Assembly (NCBI RefSeq): GCF_026151205.1
Contig: NC_087073.1
Span: 1,488,001 to 1,552,000 of the forward strand
Direction: 5' to 3'
DNA length: 64,000 bases
DNA from: Bolinopsis microptera
Taxonomy: Eukaryota > Ctenophora > Tentaculata > Lobata > Bolinopsidae
Both the position numbers and the translations under genes were made by a program. Of this stretch, positions 18,576 through 31,473 are shown piece by piece (the first letter of the stretch is position 1; each line of letters starts with the position of its first letter). The notes beneath the pieces are model-generated. The model ran no database searches. It saw only the letters and a list, made by a program, of their open reading frames with translations, and had not been told where the DNA came from.

Positions 18576-21342
18576 AGCTAATTCCAGACATAAATAATAC
18601 TACTTCTATTAACAAAGGGACTTGGAGTATAAACGACCAATTTTGCATAATTGTCTTTCCAACCACGAATTCAGGAGGCAAGGGTGGGTGCGTAAACTTT
18701 ATGGTCTGCACTCTCAGATCCTGTATCACCCTGGATTCATTTCGACGTATTTTTGGTAAAAGTATACATATACTTTCTGGTCACTCTCTTGCTACTCCAA
18801 GTCCCCTAAGATATATGGTCTAAAGTTTGCACTAGTTATATATATAAAATATGTTTTTGTCTGCTTTAACTGATACTAAATAAAATTGTTGTTTTCTTGA
18901 AATTGTTGTTTTCTTGAGTCCTTTGACTTGGTTATTTTAGAATTGAAGAATCTTTTGGCCACAACTCACTTCGTTCGCATTATAGATTCACATTCACTTT
19001 CACTTTCACCATCACGCACAGTACAGGGTCATACCTCAATACCAAATTATTATAGGGCACAAGAACAAATTTGTTTACAATTATCAAAATTTGTTGAGCC
19101 CAGCAGCTTTCTTTCCTCTCTTCCCCCGTCGTCTGGAGTGTGTGATTTTTGTCGATGTCCGAGCTCTTATATTTATCATTAGTTTATGGTTAACTTTCTG
19201 TGATTGGACTCGGTATTTTCGTCCCGGCCGAGTGGGACGATGCTTGCTCGCCAGTTAAGCTTACTGCAGTAGATAACACTAATTTCTACAAACTGTAGAA
19301 TATTAAATATAAAATGTGTCCAGTATGGCGCAAATGCATAATTTGATTATTTTTCGACGCTGTCGTCGGGGTGAGAGTTATCCGAAATAACTGCATGCCC
19401 CTACGATTGCGTCACCACTGGTGAGCAAGCATTTGTTTGTTGTTTAGTTGTGTTGAAAGGAACATCACTTGATTAATTCATCCATTCGGATTTAAATAAC
19501 GATGAGCTATGATATATATACCGTTCATCTAAGATTATTGGATCAATTTTATTATATGATAAGATTTTATAAACGAACTTGGCACACAAAAGATTATAAT
19601 GCGGAGGTTGGCTGGCTCTTTTATAATAAATACGACACTCCAATTTACAGAATGCTTGTTATAGAATAAAACAAATAAATATTATCAGACTATACATGCA
19701 GCATGAGTAACTGGTGGATAAGCCCTCGGTAAAAACGGATCCGGAAAAGTCATTGTGGCACTCGGGTCCTTGGTATTGTCGTCGGTATATTGTCCATTAC
19801 CTACGTTCTGCTTTCATAGTTTAAACAATAGTGAGTTCTAAACATAAATATAACAGCTTTAAACCGACTAAGTATGAATGAATGAAATACCTGACAATCT
19901 ACACTCCTATAAAAATTAAAAAAGCAAGCATGAGTAACTCGTAGTGATGTATGATTTCTAAAAACTTTAAATTAAATTTGGCGCTCACAGGTCCTCATGA
20001 TCATGTGATCGCCGCATGAGGTTCTGTAAATGCGCAGGGCACCTTCGAGCTTATATTATTCACCTTACTGAGGCAGTCAACCAACGCGACGCGCGGCTTT
20101 ATTTTTATGATATGATATGTTTTGATTGTTATTAATAAATACCAAAATTTAAATTTGTTTTCCTAAAAAAATTTGTTTTCCTATTCAGACTCAGTTACAT
20201 ATCTTAGAAAGTGCTTGCGCTCTGAGGTATTAAAGACAACAGTTATTTCGATAAGGGGGGACAAAGGGCCCAGGCCAAGTTGCGATATAAACCAGACAAT
20301 ATTGAAGATTTAGATTTAAATATTGATCCCTTTGGCTAGAGAATACTTTCTTAGATATTTTGTATGACCCGCACTCGTGCGCGGCTCCCCCTGTTGCCTG
20401 TACTGTTACCATTGTCCCCCTGTATCGTCCCCCTGTATCGTCACCATAATGAAAAGACCATGGGGGTCACGACTTGATACAAAGAGTAATCATCCGCATC
20501 CTAGCCTGAAAGTGGAAAGTGCTCTTTATAAATTAGATTTCATATCAAACAGTCAATTTTACGTGACCGACTAAAGTAAAAGAATTAAAAACTTAAGCTG
20601 AAAGTTAAAGATAATAACAATAAGGTGAAGCATGAGAAATTAATTTCACACAACTGGAAGCTAAATAGTAGTGTAAGAAACGTTCCAGGTGTTGTCCTGA
20701 AACGGTGCACTCTAGTTAAATTTAGTAAACACATTAGTCATTATCTCACTTTATCAGTGTGAACGTGTACACTTTACATTAAACGACTTGTGCTCATGTG
20801 TGATGAATGTGTTTAGTTGATACATCTGTATTGTATAACATAGGGCTAGTTAAAATTGATTGATGGGTAAAACTAGGTTAAAATAAAACAAAATTTTTAG
20901 TAAAACAAAATTTTATCTTATACCCATAATCAATTCATATTTAGTTCAAATATTTAAAGTCAAAATAACTTGCTTCTCCATTGCTCGATTTTCTCACAAA
21001 TATACAAAACACAAAAGGTGGATTCAAAAGTTTATGGTTTTTCAGTGAATTGAAGCACATCGAGTGAGTGCTTCACAGAAAAAAAAATGTATACAAACAC
21101 ACCGCACTATGGTACACATTTTCACGTAGATTTAAACATTCTTTCTGATTTCCTCATTATACAAACAACAAAAAATGTATATGCATGATGCAAAATAAAA
21201 AGTTTTTATTTATTCATATATATATCGGGAAAATTATTTTTTATATATCCTGTCATCACTCCTGGAGTAATGGATATTATATGTTTATTTCAATAAATAT
21301 GATAATCAATAAATTAGAATAGAATCTAGTCTTCTTTTCAGC
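18576..21342. other. no gene recognised
   Basis: AT-rich with small open frames only. A GC-richer patch near 18660-18740 and a CCCCCTGTATCGTC duplication near 20415-20440 are visible but unexplained. On the minus strand an AATAAA at 21284-21289 could serve the RLE-LINE. Confidence 0.5.
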
Positions 21343-23180
21343 TCACTCTTCTGCAACCTCTTCCTCTACATTCTCAACCTCATCATCAACTTCCTCATCT
21401 TCATCATCAACATCATCACCCCTGTCTTCATCGCTGGTGGTGTGTGCGAGATTTAGGTCCAGTTCGTCAACAGGTATTGCTTTCTCATAATACCGTCCTC
21501 TGTGTCCTCTCACTGCAATCAAAACTGTTTTAAGTAGCTCAAATCGCAAACGACGTCTAAGATTTGCCATGATGAGGCTTTTGTCCTGGCTGGTCTTGGC
21601 TGCCAGAAGTGTTGTCACTCGTTTAAGGAACATGGTAGCCTGTGGGCCCATACCTCCGGTGGTCGAGAATACAAGGCCACTGCAGGTTCCTTTTTCGATC
21701 TGTACACAGCGGTCTCCATATTTCCTTTCTTTCTCTCTCTCATGCTTCTTGTACATCTTTGCTGGGGTGTTGTGGTTAGCGTTGGATTTGGCTCCGGGGT
21801 GTAAAACCCTGATATCAAAAAATGCCATCTCCATTGGTGACCACAGACCTCTAGCTGCAATGTCAAGCCTTGCCCCATCATCCAGAATGGTACCAGGGCG
21901 AAGGCTTTCTCCAGTGCATGGCTGGAGTGTGGGCTCTACAACAACCTCATTACAGATTTTTTCTAGAATGCTTGCAATGGTGTCTCTCAGTCGGTTGTGT
22001 CTGCTGTTGACAAAGCCTCCTTTCTTGCAAATGAGAATGTGGTTGTAGGTGTTATCTTTGCCACAAATGCATTTCTTGGCTATGTTTGCAATGGGTAGAG
22101 CATATCTCAGTGCTATAGCGTCTTTGAACCCTTGCTTGTTCAAGACGAATCCGTACTTCTCATAGGGTAGTCCGGTCAGCCAGCTTGATGCACCTTTTTC
22201 ACATGCATGTGGGATCTTCTCACTGATCAAAGGTGGTAGATCGTTCATCAGCTGGTTTTTGAGAGATTCACGTCTCTTTGCATTTGACAGGCTAATGGCA
22301 CTCTTGACCGCTTTCCCAGCCTCTCTGTTGGTATTGAGAGTGGTGTGTTGCTTCAGAATGTGTTCTGTAAGCTGCTGGTTAGCCATGAGTGAGTTCTTGT
22401 ACTCAGTATCAGCAATTTCTACTGGATTGATTATAGCTAGTCCACCTAACTTGGCTGGGAGGGAGAACAGACTTCGCTCAAGGTCGGACCGGATTGTGTG
22501 TCCTGTCATGTTGGGAATGAGCAGATTCCTGATCTTGTCCTCAATGGGCTGCAAGTTCACTGCTATGTCGGGGGTGGTCCTCATCAGGAAAGACCATCTG
22601 CGGGAGGAGCCGTAAACAAAGGCAGCGTAAGCAAGGTGTGGCTCGTGCCGTGCAATTGAAGCCAATCCCTTGATCTCTTCTATCCATTCAACACATTTGG
22701 CTTGGATGAAATTATTCTTTCCAGTCTCTGTACCTATAAAGGAACCCAGGTATCGACAACCTTCGGTGGTGATGTTAAGGTCGGGGAAGAGAGACTTGGC
22801 TTCCTCTTGGTACTCCTCTTTAACAATAAGCCAGGTCTTGGACGGTTTGGGTAAATAGCCGTAAACAGGGCCAGATGCCTGTAGGGAATCCCACCAAATC
22901 TTCAGGGCTTTAAGCCTTCCTGCTGCTCCAGAATCATCTGCAAACCATATGTGTTTAGCAGCTTTGTTGGAGGGCTTATTTACCTCCGGAGTCCTATCTG
23001 GAGTTGTATCTGGTGGTGTCTCAATCTTATTGTTCTCCTCTTCACAGACCACGGGAGAGATATCTGGTGGCTCTGTGGGGAGTTTGTCCATAAGGGGCAT
23101 CAGGCTACAGGAGTAAAATGCAGAAGCACAGTTATCCCCCTGAGTAGTACCTTCTTGGGATAAAATAAACAATCCCTTGG
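21343..23180 (-). pseudogene. RLE-type LINE, C-terminal part (RT end, CCHC, endonuclease)
   Basis: A 609-codon minus-strand frame holding the downstream part of the protein begun at 25440-24290. It starts with EGTTQGDN (RT motif B region) and has WFADD at residues 76-80 (second catalytic Asp pair). A C-C-H-C cluster follows (C368, C370, H378, C382), then RHNRLRD at 391-397. LDIAARG and FFDIRV supply Asp437 and Asp453, as in the PD-(D/E)xK restriction-like endonuclease of R2/NeSL/CRE-group LINEs. A C-terminal tail (TTGGMG to LIAVRGHRGR) precedes a long acidic end. Many RLE LINEs insert at specific sites. The body is intact except for the insertion at 23186. Confidence 0.85.
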
Positions 23181-23185
23181 AGTTT

Positions 23186-24289
23186 CACAGTGGGCTGTGA
23201 GTGGGGGTCATGCTAGCATAGGTTATTTTAGACCATCACACATGCCCCTAACATTGTTTCTAAGGTAATTTGGGTACAAAAATACGATTCCAATCATTTA
23301 CAGGGCCGAAAATGTCTCAGAAAAAATTTTTGGGCCGATTTTGAGCAATCTTGTAGTCCAAAAATAGGAGGCTGATCCCAGGAAAAGTTGTTTTTTAGAG
23401 GTTTAATCAATTTTAAAGCTCTTTTATGAACTGTAAACGAAGGACAGCTATCTTAGGAACTCGAATCTTTTTGAATTATGAAAAAATATTGATCAGAAGT
23501 TGTGCCCATTTATATGACCAAAATTTTCTGAAACACCAAAATTGTTCCTGTTATTTTAAAAAATTTCGTTTAAAATCACGATTTTTTGGATTTTTATCAA
23601 TTTTAACTATAATAATTGTGATATTTTGATTTTTCATCCATATGCATCTGGTCTAGGATGCAAAAAATGCCACAAACATGGAGAATAACTAAAATATGTC
23701 AATTTAATAGCAAAATTGAGCTCATAAATTATCTAAAAATGCAGCAAATTTTACCCAATTTTTGAGTTTCTTAATTTTGTAAACAGAGTTCCCCCAAAAG
23801 TGCCCAAAGTGATTCTTATTGCATCTGATAGGGAATTGTCTAAGCTTTCTGATGATACCATGCATTATACCGAACTATTGCAAACCAACAACGATTTCTG
23901 TCGTTAAATACCCCAAAAATTGCCTAAAATACACGCCATAAAAAAGGCGCGGTCAAAAATCAGGTGAAAATGTTAAAGTCACACAGTTTTTTTTAGATGT
24001 CTGAGTATTCTGAAGTACTATACTGTATTTCAATTATTAAAAACTGCCTTGATCAGGCATTTTAGCCCAAAATAATAAATATTAGGCAATTTTTGGCTAA
24101 AAAAGGCAAAATTTCTTGACAGTGAAAAATGCTATTTTTTCACGCGACGCCATTTTGGCATCTTGCAAAGTTTTTAATTACGGTTTTTTGCATGAAATCG
24201 GGCTAGCGTTTTACAATAAGGAAAGCTTATTTTCAAAGAAATTTAAGAAAGTCGATTTTAGGCCTATGCTAGCATGGTAGCCCACTGTG
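23186..24289. mobile_element. non-autonomous DNA transposon, Transib/RAG-like ends (CACAGTG), inside the LINE
   Basis: The 1,104 bp insertion begins CACAGTGGGCT and ends with its reverse complement. A second matched block, CATGCTAGCATAGG, lies further in; the left end carries about ten extra bases between the two blocks. It is flanked by the 5-bp direct repeat AGTTT (23181-23185 and 24290-24294). Removing the element and one AGTTT restores the LINE frame across a conserved region, which fixes the boundaries. Transib elements have CACWRTG termini and 5-bp target duplications, and CACAGTG is also the heptamer of V(D)J recombination signals. No transposase is encoded, and I see no nonamer at 12 or 23 spacing. 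The interior is AT-rich and non-coding. Confidence 0.85.
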
Positions 24290-25440
24290 AGTTTGGTATG
24301 TACAGTTTTGCTGCTTTTCTGTAGGTATTAACAAGATATTTATACAGCTCGGGACACATCACACTTGTGTTGTGGAGGGCAACTCTCCGGTTTAAACGGT
24401 TGAAGGCATTATCTGCATCAACAAGAAGAATACCATGAGTGTCTTCATCTTCATACATATTTCTAAGAGCATGAATAGCAGCTTCTACTCCACCTTCTAG
24501 GCCTGCTGACGCTTGAAGTGGTGCAGTGGCTGCTAGGATCTCTGGTTTGAGCAGAGTAGTAACTGACTTGCCGATTATTCGGCGGAGGACTTCACCAATC
24601 CCTATTGGTCTAACGCCAGGTTTCTTGTCCAAAGGAATAAGGCGGCAAGATATGAACGTTGCTAGGGGATCAGGGTCAACTAATTCAGTGCAGAGTTTCC
24701 TGGTTAGTAGGGCAACTGATTCACATAGCTCAGCACCACATGTCTTGAATGACTTAGAGCAAAGGATACGTTGCCAACCATCAGAATCTAGGCCAGAGGG
24801 GCCGGCTGATCCATTGGTGTTCTTTGCTGCCTTTTGGATTGCTTCAATATCTATGTTCTCGAATATAACATTGTCTACTTTTTCCAAGCCAACCTTGCTG
24901 AGTAGACTGCTTACAAGGAAAGATTCTTCAGGCTGTGGGTCGGGATGTTTACTCTCTAGCAACTTGATAGTTTCTGGTGTCGATTCTAGGAGGCCCCCAG
25001 CTTTATTTGTCACCCATCTGAGTGCTGCTGACACCTTTCCTTGAAGCATAAGCTTGGAGAATACTTTGTGGGTATGTTGGGGAGTAAACTTGCTTGATGT
25101 TAAACGCTTCTGGATAGCTTTACTTTCTTTGATGAGGCCCTTGATGTCGCCTTTCTCCCAAAGTTTGAGGCGATCTTCAAGATATCTGACGTGGTCCTTT
25201 GTTTTGGATCGTTTGGAAGGTTTTTGGAGGAGCAGGGCTGGCATAACCATAAGTGCAGTCATGGCCACATTTTGAAGGGGGGAGTTGTTAACATAATAAT
25301 TGATGACTTTAGAGGTTGCTTTCACATAAGCTTTACCTTGAATACCAGAAGGAACCTTGAACAGGTTTCTCTTCCACTTGATTATTTCATCATAGGCATT
25401 GTCAAATGTCTCTTTAATAGCATGCCCCTTGAGCGAACCC
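24290..25440 (-). pseudogene. RLE-type LINE, N-terminal part of RT
   Basis: On the minus strand from about 25440: a helical lead (DHVRYLEDRLKLWEKGDI), then SAGPSGLDSDGW, FISCRLIPLDKKPGVRPIGI, GEVLRRIIGKS, AGLEGGVEAAIHALRNMY and LLVDADNAFNRLN, which carries the first catalytic Asp. The frame breaks exactly at the DNA-transposon insertion after LYIPNS. There is no ATG: upstream codons reach a stop near 25499, so the 5' end with its zinc fingers is missing. This part and 21343-23180 are one element split by the insertion. Confidence 0.85.
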
Positions 25441-27587
25441 CATGTTGCGGGAAAATTATTGTATTTTGATTTTAAATAACAAATGTGCAACTGCTTTTAT
25501 TCCAAATTTTGCATTGAATTCAAAATACTTGGAAATAAATCTGCTATGCTTTATAAGAAATTAAAGGTGTGAAGGTCAAGTGCAAAGTTTGGCGATTTTG
25601 TTTTCCATGTCCCTGCTCCAGGTGACTCTCACAACTGCAAAAGAAATGTAATGGAGTTGTTAACATTTGAGTAAAATCTGGAGGGAACGATCAAATCGAA
25701 AAGTTTTGCTGAAGGATTGTGGGACATTACATACAATAGTTATTTTTGAGATTTCAAATATTAATTGTATCAATAGATCATTTCCGTTACCTGTGTATTT
25801 TGTTCTGCCAATTGGAACACTCGAATTGATTGTAAAAATTGAGAATGCTCTGTCTAAATAGGTTCTATTGGGTTTTTTCATTCGGAAAATCTTCACATCA
25901 GGCAGGAAACATGGCCTATTGAACCAGCTTTTGTCTAGTATAGGAATAAACGTTAGAGCCCAGATCAATTCAACATAAATCATAATTATGCATTAATGAG
26001 AATATGGTTGGTGGTCTATTTATTGCGGTCATTTGAAGAGACTGGCATGGAGTCTTAATTGGGACTGTGATAATGACTTATTTGTAATTTCTTTTGGTTC
26101 ACTCAGCCAAATGATCAAGAAATCCATGATTGAGTGTTAAACAAGGAGGGCCAAGGGAACCTACTTATAGATCTGGATTTGTCTACTGTAAACCGTAGTA
26201 CCTACTGCAGAAGATCTGAGCATATACCTTTTTATTTTTGTTTAATTCTGTTTAATTTTGTTTAATTAGTACTCAATAATCCAAGTGACCTAATCCTACG
26301 TACAGGACCTACATATTATAACTCTATGACATAGGTATCTAGTTACACTAGGAGTTTTGAATGTTAACCGATATTCCTTGCAGTGTAAATGTTTGGTTAA
26401 AAGAAGAGGAGCACCTACAAGACTTGGGCTGATTTACGATCAAAGGTGACTGATTGATGCAGGTAGGTGATATTTTAATCACTATGGCTCCTTAAAAATC
26501 GGCATCAGTTTGTCTAAAATTATTTATTTAATTACATTTACTGCACAATATGATTTAAAAACTAACGATTAAAATGTTGAAAAGGACCTCAATATTCTCC
26601 CTGTTAAATACGGTTAATGGGGAGGATAGTTACAAAAGTACCAAATAAAACTCTCTGGGACAAAAGTGTTAATAAATAAATTTAGTACAAGGTTAGATAA
26701 CTCTACTCTAGATATTCCAATAATCTCTCGCAGATGTTATTGGTTGATTAGTGAGTAGTGTATGATTATTGAGCTGAGTGAGTGTACACTGATCTATTTT
26801 CACATTTTTAACTATCCAAATCAATTAATATTCTCTATATTAATAATTTAACAGTGATTTGGGGAAAGTTCCTTGATCCACTCTTTACTAGTAGTAGCTC
26901 TCTCCCTGCTATACTGTCCCTCTTACTTGTGCTGTGCTGGTTACTGCTCTCTCAGAGCTCACTCAGGTCCACTCTTTACTATACTTGTCTGCTCTCTCAG
27001 AGCTCACTGTTCACTCAAACTAATCCTCAATCTAACTGCACTGCTACGCTAGCATCCACAAACAACCTGAGGTAATTAAGCACTTAAACCACTGTAAGGA
27101 ACATCCTCTCAGGAAGTTCACAATCACAGGAAAAACAACAACTAACACACAAACATTCACCGGCTTCAAGTCGGACACTCTTGTTGTTGTTCGTAGGTCC
27201 TAAGCCGTTTGTTGTTGTCTTCGTATTTACATCTGTATTTACAATTTACATGTTTATAGAAAGATTGGTAAATAATCGACACTCCCTTCCTTCTTTTCTC
27301 TGAGTCCGTCGTTTTTTCGAAATTCTTGTCGAAAAATCAAAATCAAGAATAATGATTGAAAATCACTACCTTTAAACATTCTTCCTAATTTCTTCATTAT
27401 CAGAATTGTCAGCGGTGCAATATGCTACAACCTATTTCTACCTAATCTAAAACACTAAGAATGGGGATGTTATTACAAAATAAAACACGGAATTATAATA
27501 ATAAAACTGAAATAACTTAACACTAGTTATATAATTCGCTCAAATAACCTCACTCGCTAACCTCCCTGCAACCTGTATCCGTTTCCC
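25441..27587. other. no gene recognised
   Basis: AT-rich. GTTTAATTTTGTTTAATTAG-type repeats lie near 26235-26275, and a GCTCTCTCAGAGCTCACT sequence occurs twice at 26946-27010. No protein, RNA or transposon end was identified. Confidence 0.5.
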
Positions 27588-27628
27588 AAGGATACAAGGA
27601 TACAAGGATACAAGGATACAAGGATACA
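27588..27628 (-). repeat. (TATCCTTG)n 3' tail of the LINE
   Basis: On the plus strand AAGGATAC repeats five times directly after CCGTTTCCC. Read on the LINE's strand it is a terminal microsatellite, typical of some I/Jockey/CR1-type elements. Confidence 0.8.
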
Positions 27629-30600
27629 AAAGTGATAATTATTTTATTGAATTCACAATAGTTATAATTCTGAAATAATTTAAGGTTACACAATTCTAGT
27701 TATTTACAAATGTGTAGGGATAAAATAGAAATGTTTTATATTACTATTTTTGAGGTCCTATAGCATTATGCATTGGCCAGTATTTGAGTGGAAATCTGGG
27801 CTCTTATAGTAGGCTGTAAAATTTTCGTTCACAGAGAGAATTGAATGGATTGCTCTTGCTGTGGCAGTAAATTTTGTAGGGTCTAGTGTTTTATCGGATA
27901 GCAAACCGGCTAGGTCAGTAATATTTTTGGGATGGAAGTTAAATTTTTCTCTAACTGAGGAGTAGAGTAAACAGTCAGTTAGAACATGAATTTCGTCCTC
28001 AATAGGCTTAAGCCCCTTGCTGAAAAAGCAAAAAGTGCACCATCGATGTTCTCTTGGTACTAGGGGGGTTTCGTAACGGCCCCTCTCAATGTAAAGATTG
28101 TGGCAGCTAATACGAAACCTTGTTAAGCTTTTCCGAGCATTGGGGATCTTAACCACTCCTAAGTATGTTTCTGGTTCAAAATCATGTTTAATTTGATTGT
28201 AGAATTCTAGTTTAGGTGAGGATGCCTTGGCAGATTTCCAGGTATCCACAAATTCTTCCCTCATGTTGTGACTGATTTGGGTAGAGAGCTTGGATTTTGA
28301 AGAGGATGAGTGGGGGAAGTTATATTTGGTGAGAAGATTAGAGATGTTGGTGTACCAAGGAAGGCCCAGCATAATCTGCTCGTGAAATGCAGCGGAGAGA
28401 AGTTCATTTTCAGTGCTTTCAAGACGACTATAGAAATCTATTGCAAGTTTGCAGGCTTCAAAGAAGAGGGGGTGGCGCCCACTTTCACCCCAGCAGCCTA
28501 TATTTGATGCTTTTGAATGGACAGACAAGGACCACTTGATAAACTTAAGGTGGAATCTTTCATAGTGGTCTTGTGAGATGTACCTGAGAGTATGCTGGGG
28601 GTTGGCTTTGCTATCTGTTTTGGAGAGGTATCTCATGGTTTTTGAGTGAGGACATAAGATTTGGCAGCCATAGAGCAGTATCGGTTTTATTAGAGAGTCA
28701 AATAGAATGTTTAGGGAACGGTGAGAGAGGGCATCTTTGACGATATTGCCTTTGAGGCCATAGAGAGCACGGAGAGCCTTGGCCCTCAGTTCAGTATTTG
28801 CTGCTGTAAAAGATCCATTTCTGTGGAATATAATGCCAAGATAGCAGTATTTTTCGGTGTGTTGGATGGGCTGGCCTCCCAAAATGAATGTTTCATAGGA
28901 TTGTTTTCTTTTAGGAGGGCAGAATATGAGAATCTTGGTTTTTTTAATGTTTACTTCAAGGCCCATAGAGTTACAGAAGTCGAATAGGATGTTTATATTG
29001 TCTTGCAAGGCCTTGGGACTTAGGGCAAGTAGGACAAGATCGTCAGCCCAGAGCAGATGTGATATTAGGACGTCAGCTAGAATAGGATAATCACCAACAG
29101 ATTTCAGGAGAGATGACAAGTCGTTGATATAGATTTTAAAAAGGTCCGGTGATAGGGGGTGTCCCTGCTCTGTTCCTTTTCCAATGTCAATATTAGGGGA
29201 CAAGAGTTTGGAGATTTTTATATGAGCTATTGAGTTTCTATACATATCACTTAGGCAATTGAAGAAGTTTCCAGTTATTCCAAGGCATGTGATTTTGTGC
29301 AGAAGGAGGTCCCTACATACAGTGTCAAAGGCCTTTCTTAGATCAACAAAGCATGCATAGAGGCGAGCTTTCTTAACCTTGGTATATTTGTCAATGACTG
29401 TCTTAAGGGTAAAAACGTGGTCATTTGTTTGAGCACCCTTCGAGAACCCTAGTTGTTCTTTTGGGTCAGGGCAGTAGAGCTTTTTGAAGTGCAGGAGACG
29501 CTCAAGTAAGATGCTAGAAAATAGTTTACCCATACAGCTACCAACAGCTATTGCTCTGTAGTTGTCCGGGCTGAAAGGGTTGCCAGACTTGTAAATAGGA
29601 GTAATGATGCTGGTGTGCCATGGATAGTAACCAGAGACCAGTGAGTGGTTGAAGTTTTTGAGGATGGCTTTGAGACAAAGCGGAGTTACGCTCTGAAGCA
29701 TCTCGTTGGATATCAAGTCGTTTGAGCAACTTTTACCTTTTTTGAGATTTTTGATGGCAGAGGTCACTTCAGATTCTGACATGAGCTTATTTAGGATATC
29801 CAGATCTGGTGGTTCAGGGTAATGTTTGTGATTGTGGTGAGTGAGATCTGGCTCCTGGTCTGGTTTTTTATAAAGGGATGCAAAGAAGTCATGGAAGCTA
29901 GCTAAATCAAATTTGTCAAGTAAGGGGCTAGTGTCATGTTCTTGTTTAAGCCGTTTAAATTTTTTCCAGTCGAGTATGTGACCTTCTTCTATAGCTTCAT
30001 TTAACTTCTTAAGGAAAGCTACTTTCTTACTGTTTACAAAATTGCTATGCTTGTTGCGTTGCTTAAAGTATTCTCGTCTGAGGATACTGTTACAGTGCTT
30101 ACTACCAAGCCGGTTTGCTAGCCTATTTAGGTTCCGCCGCGAGGAGTTGACTTGTGGGTCGAACCATTTCTTACGGGCAGAATTTTTGGGAGGCTTTTTC
30201 ACTTTTAAGGCTATATCAGCAGCACTGTGGAGACATTTTATGACTGCATCGTTCAGTTCGTGATTGCCCTCCAGAGTACTGCTAAATTCATTTGTCACAA
30301 TGCTTTCCAGATTGTTGATAATTTCGGGCGAGGTAAGGGCTTTTTTAAATAGTGAATGGGAGGTGTTGCTATCCCACTTATAGCCACAAGGAAAGTTAGA
30401 AAAGTCTGGGAGCTGGAAGTTTGCGACAAATGGTTCAAATGTAGTGAGTTTCAAGACTAATGGACAATGATCAGAGTATGATGTAAACTCTTTTACTTGG
30501 AGAGAGTTTACATGATCTCTTGCCCATGAGGTGATTACAAAATAGTCAACCACACTGCTTCCATTGTATTTGTGACAGGTCATTTTTCCAGTGGTGTCCC

Positions 30601-30682
30601 CAAGGGTACGACCATTAAGAATTTTGAGTTGGTTATTGATAACCATGTCAAGAAAGTGTTGGCAGTGGGGTTCAATAACTAT
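27588..30682 (-). pseudogene. APE-type LINE, nearly full ORF2, 5'-truncated
   Basis: A 962-codon unbroken frame on the minus strand. It enters inside the endonuclease: NGRTLGDTTG, then SSVVDYFV and YSDHCPL (S-D-H, residues 58-60). Reading further upstream stays in frame only to about 30682. The RT follows with NYRAIAVGSCMGKLFS, YACFVDLRKAFDTV, GTEQGHPLSPDLFKIYINDL, LLWADDLVLLALS and KYCYLGIIFH. A C-terminal Zn-like cluster, WCTFCFFSKGL to HVLTDC (C-x2-C, H, C), comes near residue 900. Downstream the 3' end has five (TATCCTTG) units at 27588-27628. These are hallmarks of target-primed insertions with a microsatellite tail. The lack of stops suggests recent insertion; the missing endonuclease N-terminus prevents autonomy. 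Confidence 0.9.
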
Positions 30683-31101
30683 AAACTAAATACTAACTAA
30701 ATCTACTACACTAAAATATCACTGAATAGGGGAATACAAATTTTAGGGAATACAAATTTGAACCTGGAGGGGGATATTTAAAACATATAAAGATATGATA
30801 TGAAGATTTTATTAGCAGGAGCGTTCAAAATACTAACCTAGTGTGTAAATCGTCTTCAGAATTTAATTTTGATCTTTATTACAGATTATACATATCATAG
30901 ATCATGGATAACCATAAAAGCTGTGTGTCGGCTGATTTTCTCAACTTGGATTAATAATAATTTCAATTTGGCCCAGTGGTCCTAGTGAGCTGTACTCTAC
31001 TGCTAAACGGCACTCTACTGCTAAACGGCATGATGGTTTGTGTTTTAGTGCTTATTCATTTTTTTGTTGATTTTAGAAAAGTAAATATACAATAAATTAA
31101 G
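30683..31101. other. no gene; small tandem duplications
   Basis: GAATACAAATTT occurs twice near 30732-30760 and CTCTACTGCTAAACGGCA twice at 30994-31030. Nothing coding. Confidence 0.5.
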
Positions 31102-31345
31102 TCAGGGATGAGGTGCAGCAGAACCACTTTTTCCTTTCCTTACCATACAAATTATTTTCTTATTCGTATCTACTAACATGCCTGGCCTCATTTTTTGTCC
31201 ATGAATTGACTTGTGGCGCGCTGGATATGATGAAGGATACATTTTGTTACATATTTCACATGGTGATTTATTATCTGGTGCTGGGATGAGGTTGTAAGAG
31301 ACTTCTGACAAAGGTGTCTCGAATATTTTTTGTCAATATACTTAT
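31102..31345 (-). pseudogene. RLE-LINE C-terminal tail fused to a C2H2-like finger
   Basis: The minus strand reads SEVSYNLIPAP, the tail seen at 15380. Instead of ending there it continues DNKSPCEICNKMYPSSYPAR, then HKSIH, a C-x2-C-x12-H-x3-H classical finger, and MRPGMLVDTNKKIICM to a stop at 31102. So this subfamily carries a C-terminal zinc finger that the 15 kb copies lack. Confidence 0.6.
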
Positions 31346-31473
31346 AACAGTAGATAAATTAAAAAACTGAATCATCAATGATATACATACTTCGGAAGAT
31401 ACAGAAGTCAGGTCTCCTTAAACTATAGAGTATAGATAGCAATGGAAACAAATCATGGAATATTAAAAAACTG

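Noticed and set aside
21569-22048. 159-codon plus-strand ORF over the RLE-LINE
   Set aside because: Shadow frame of the recognised minus-strand LINE protein; no motif of its own.
23426-23629. 67-codon ORF inside the Transib-like element as a transposase
   Set aside because: Too short, AT-driven, with no DDE or zinc-binding motif; the element looks non-autonomous.
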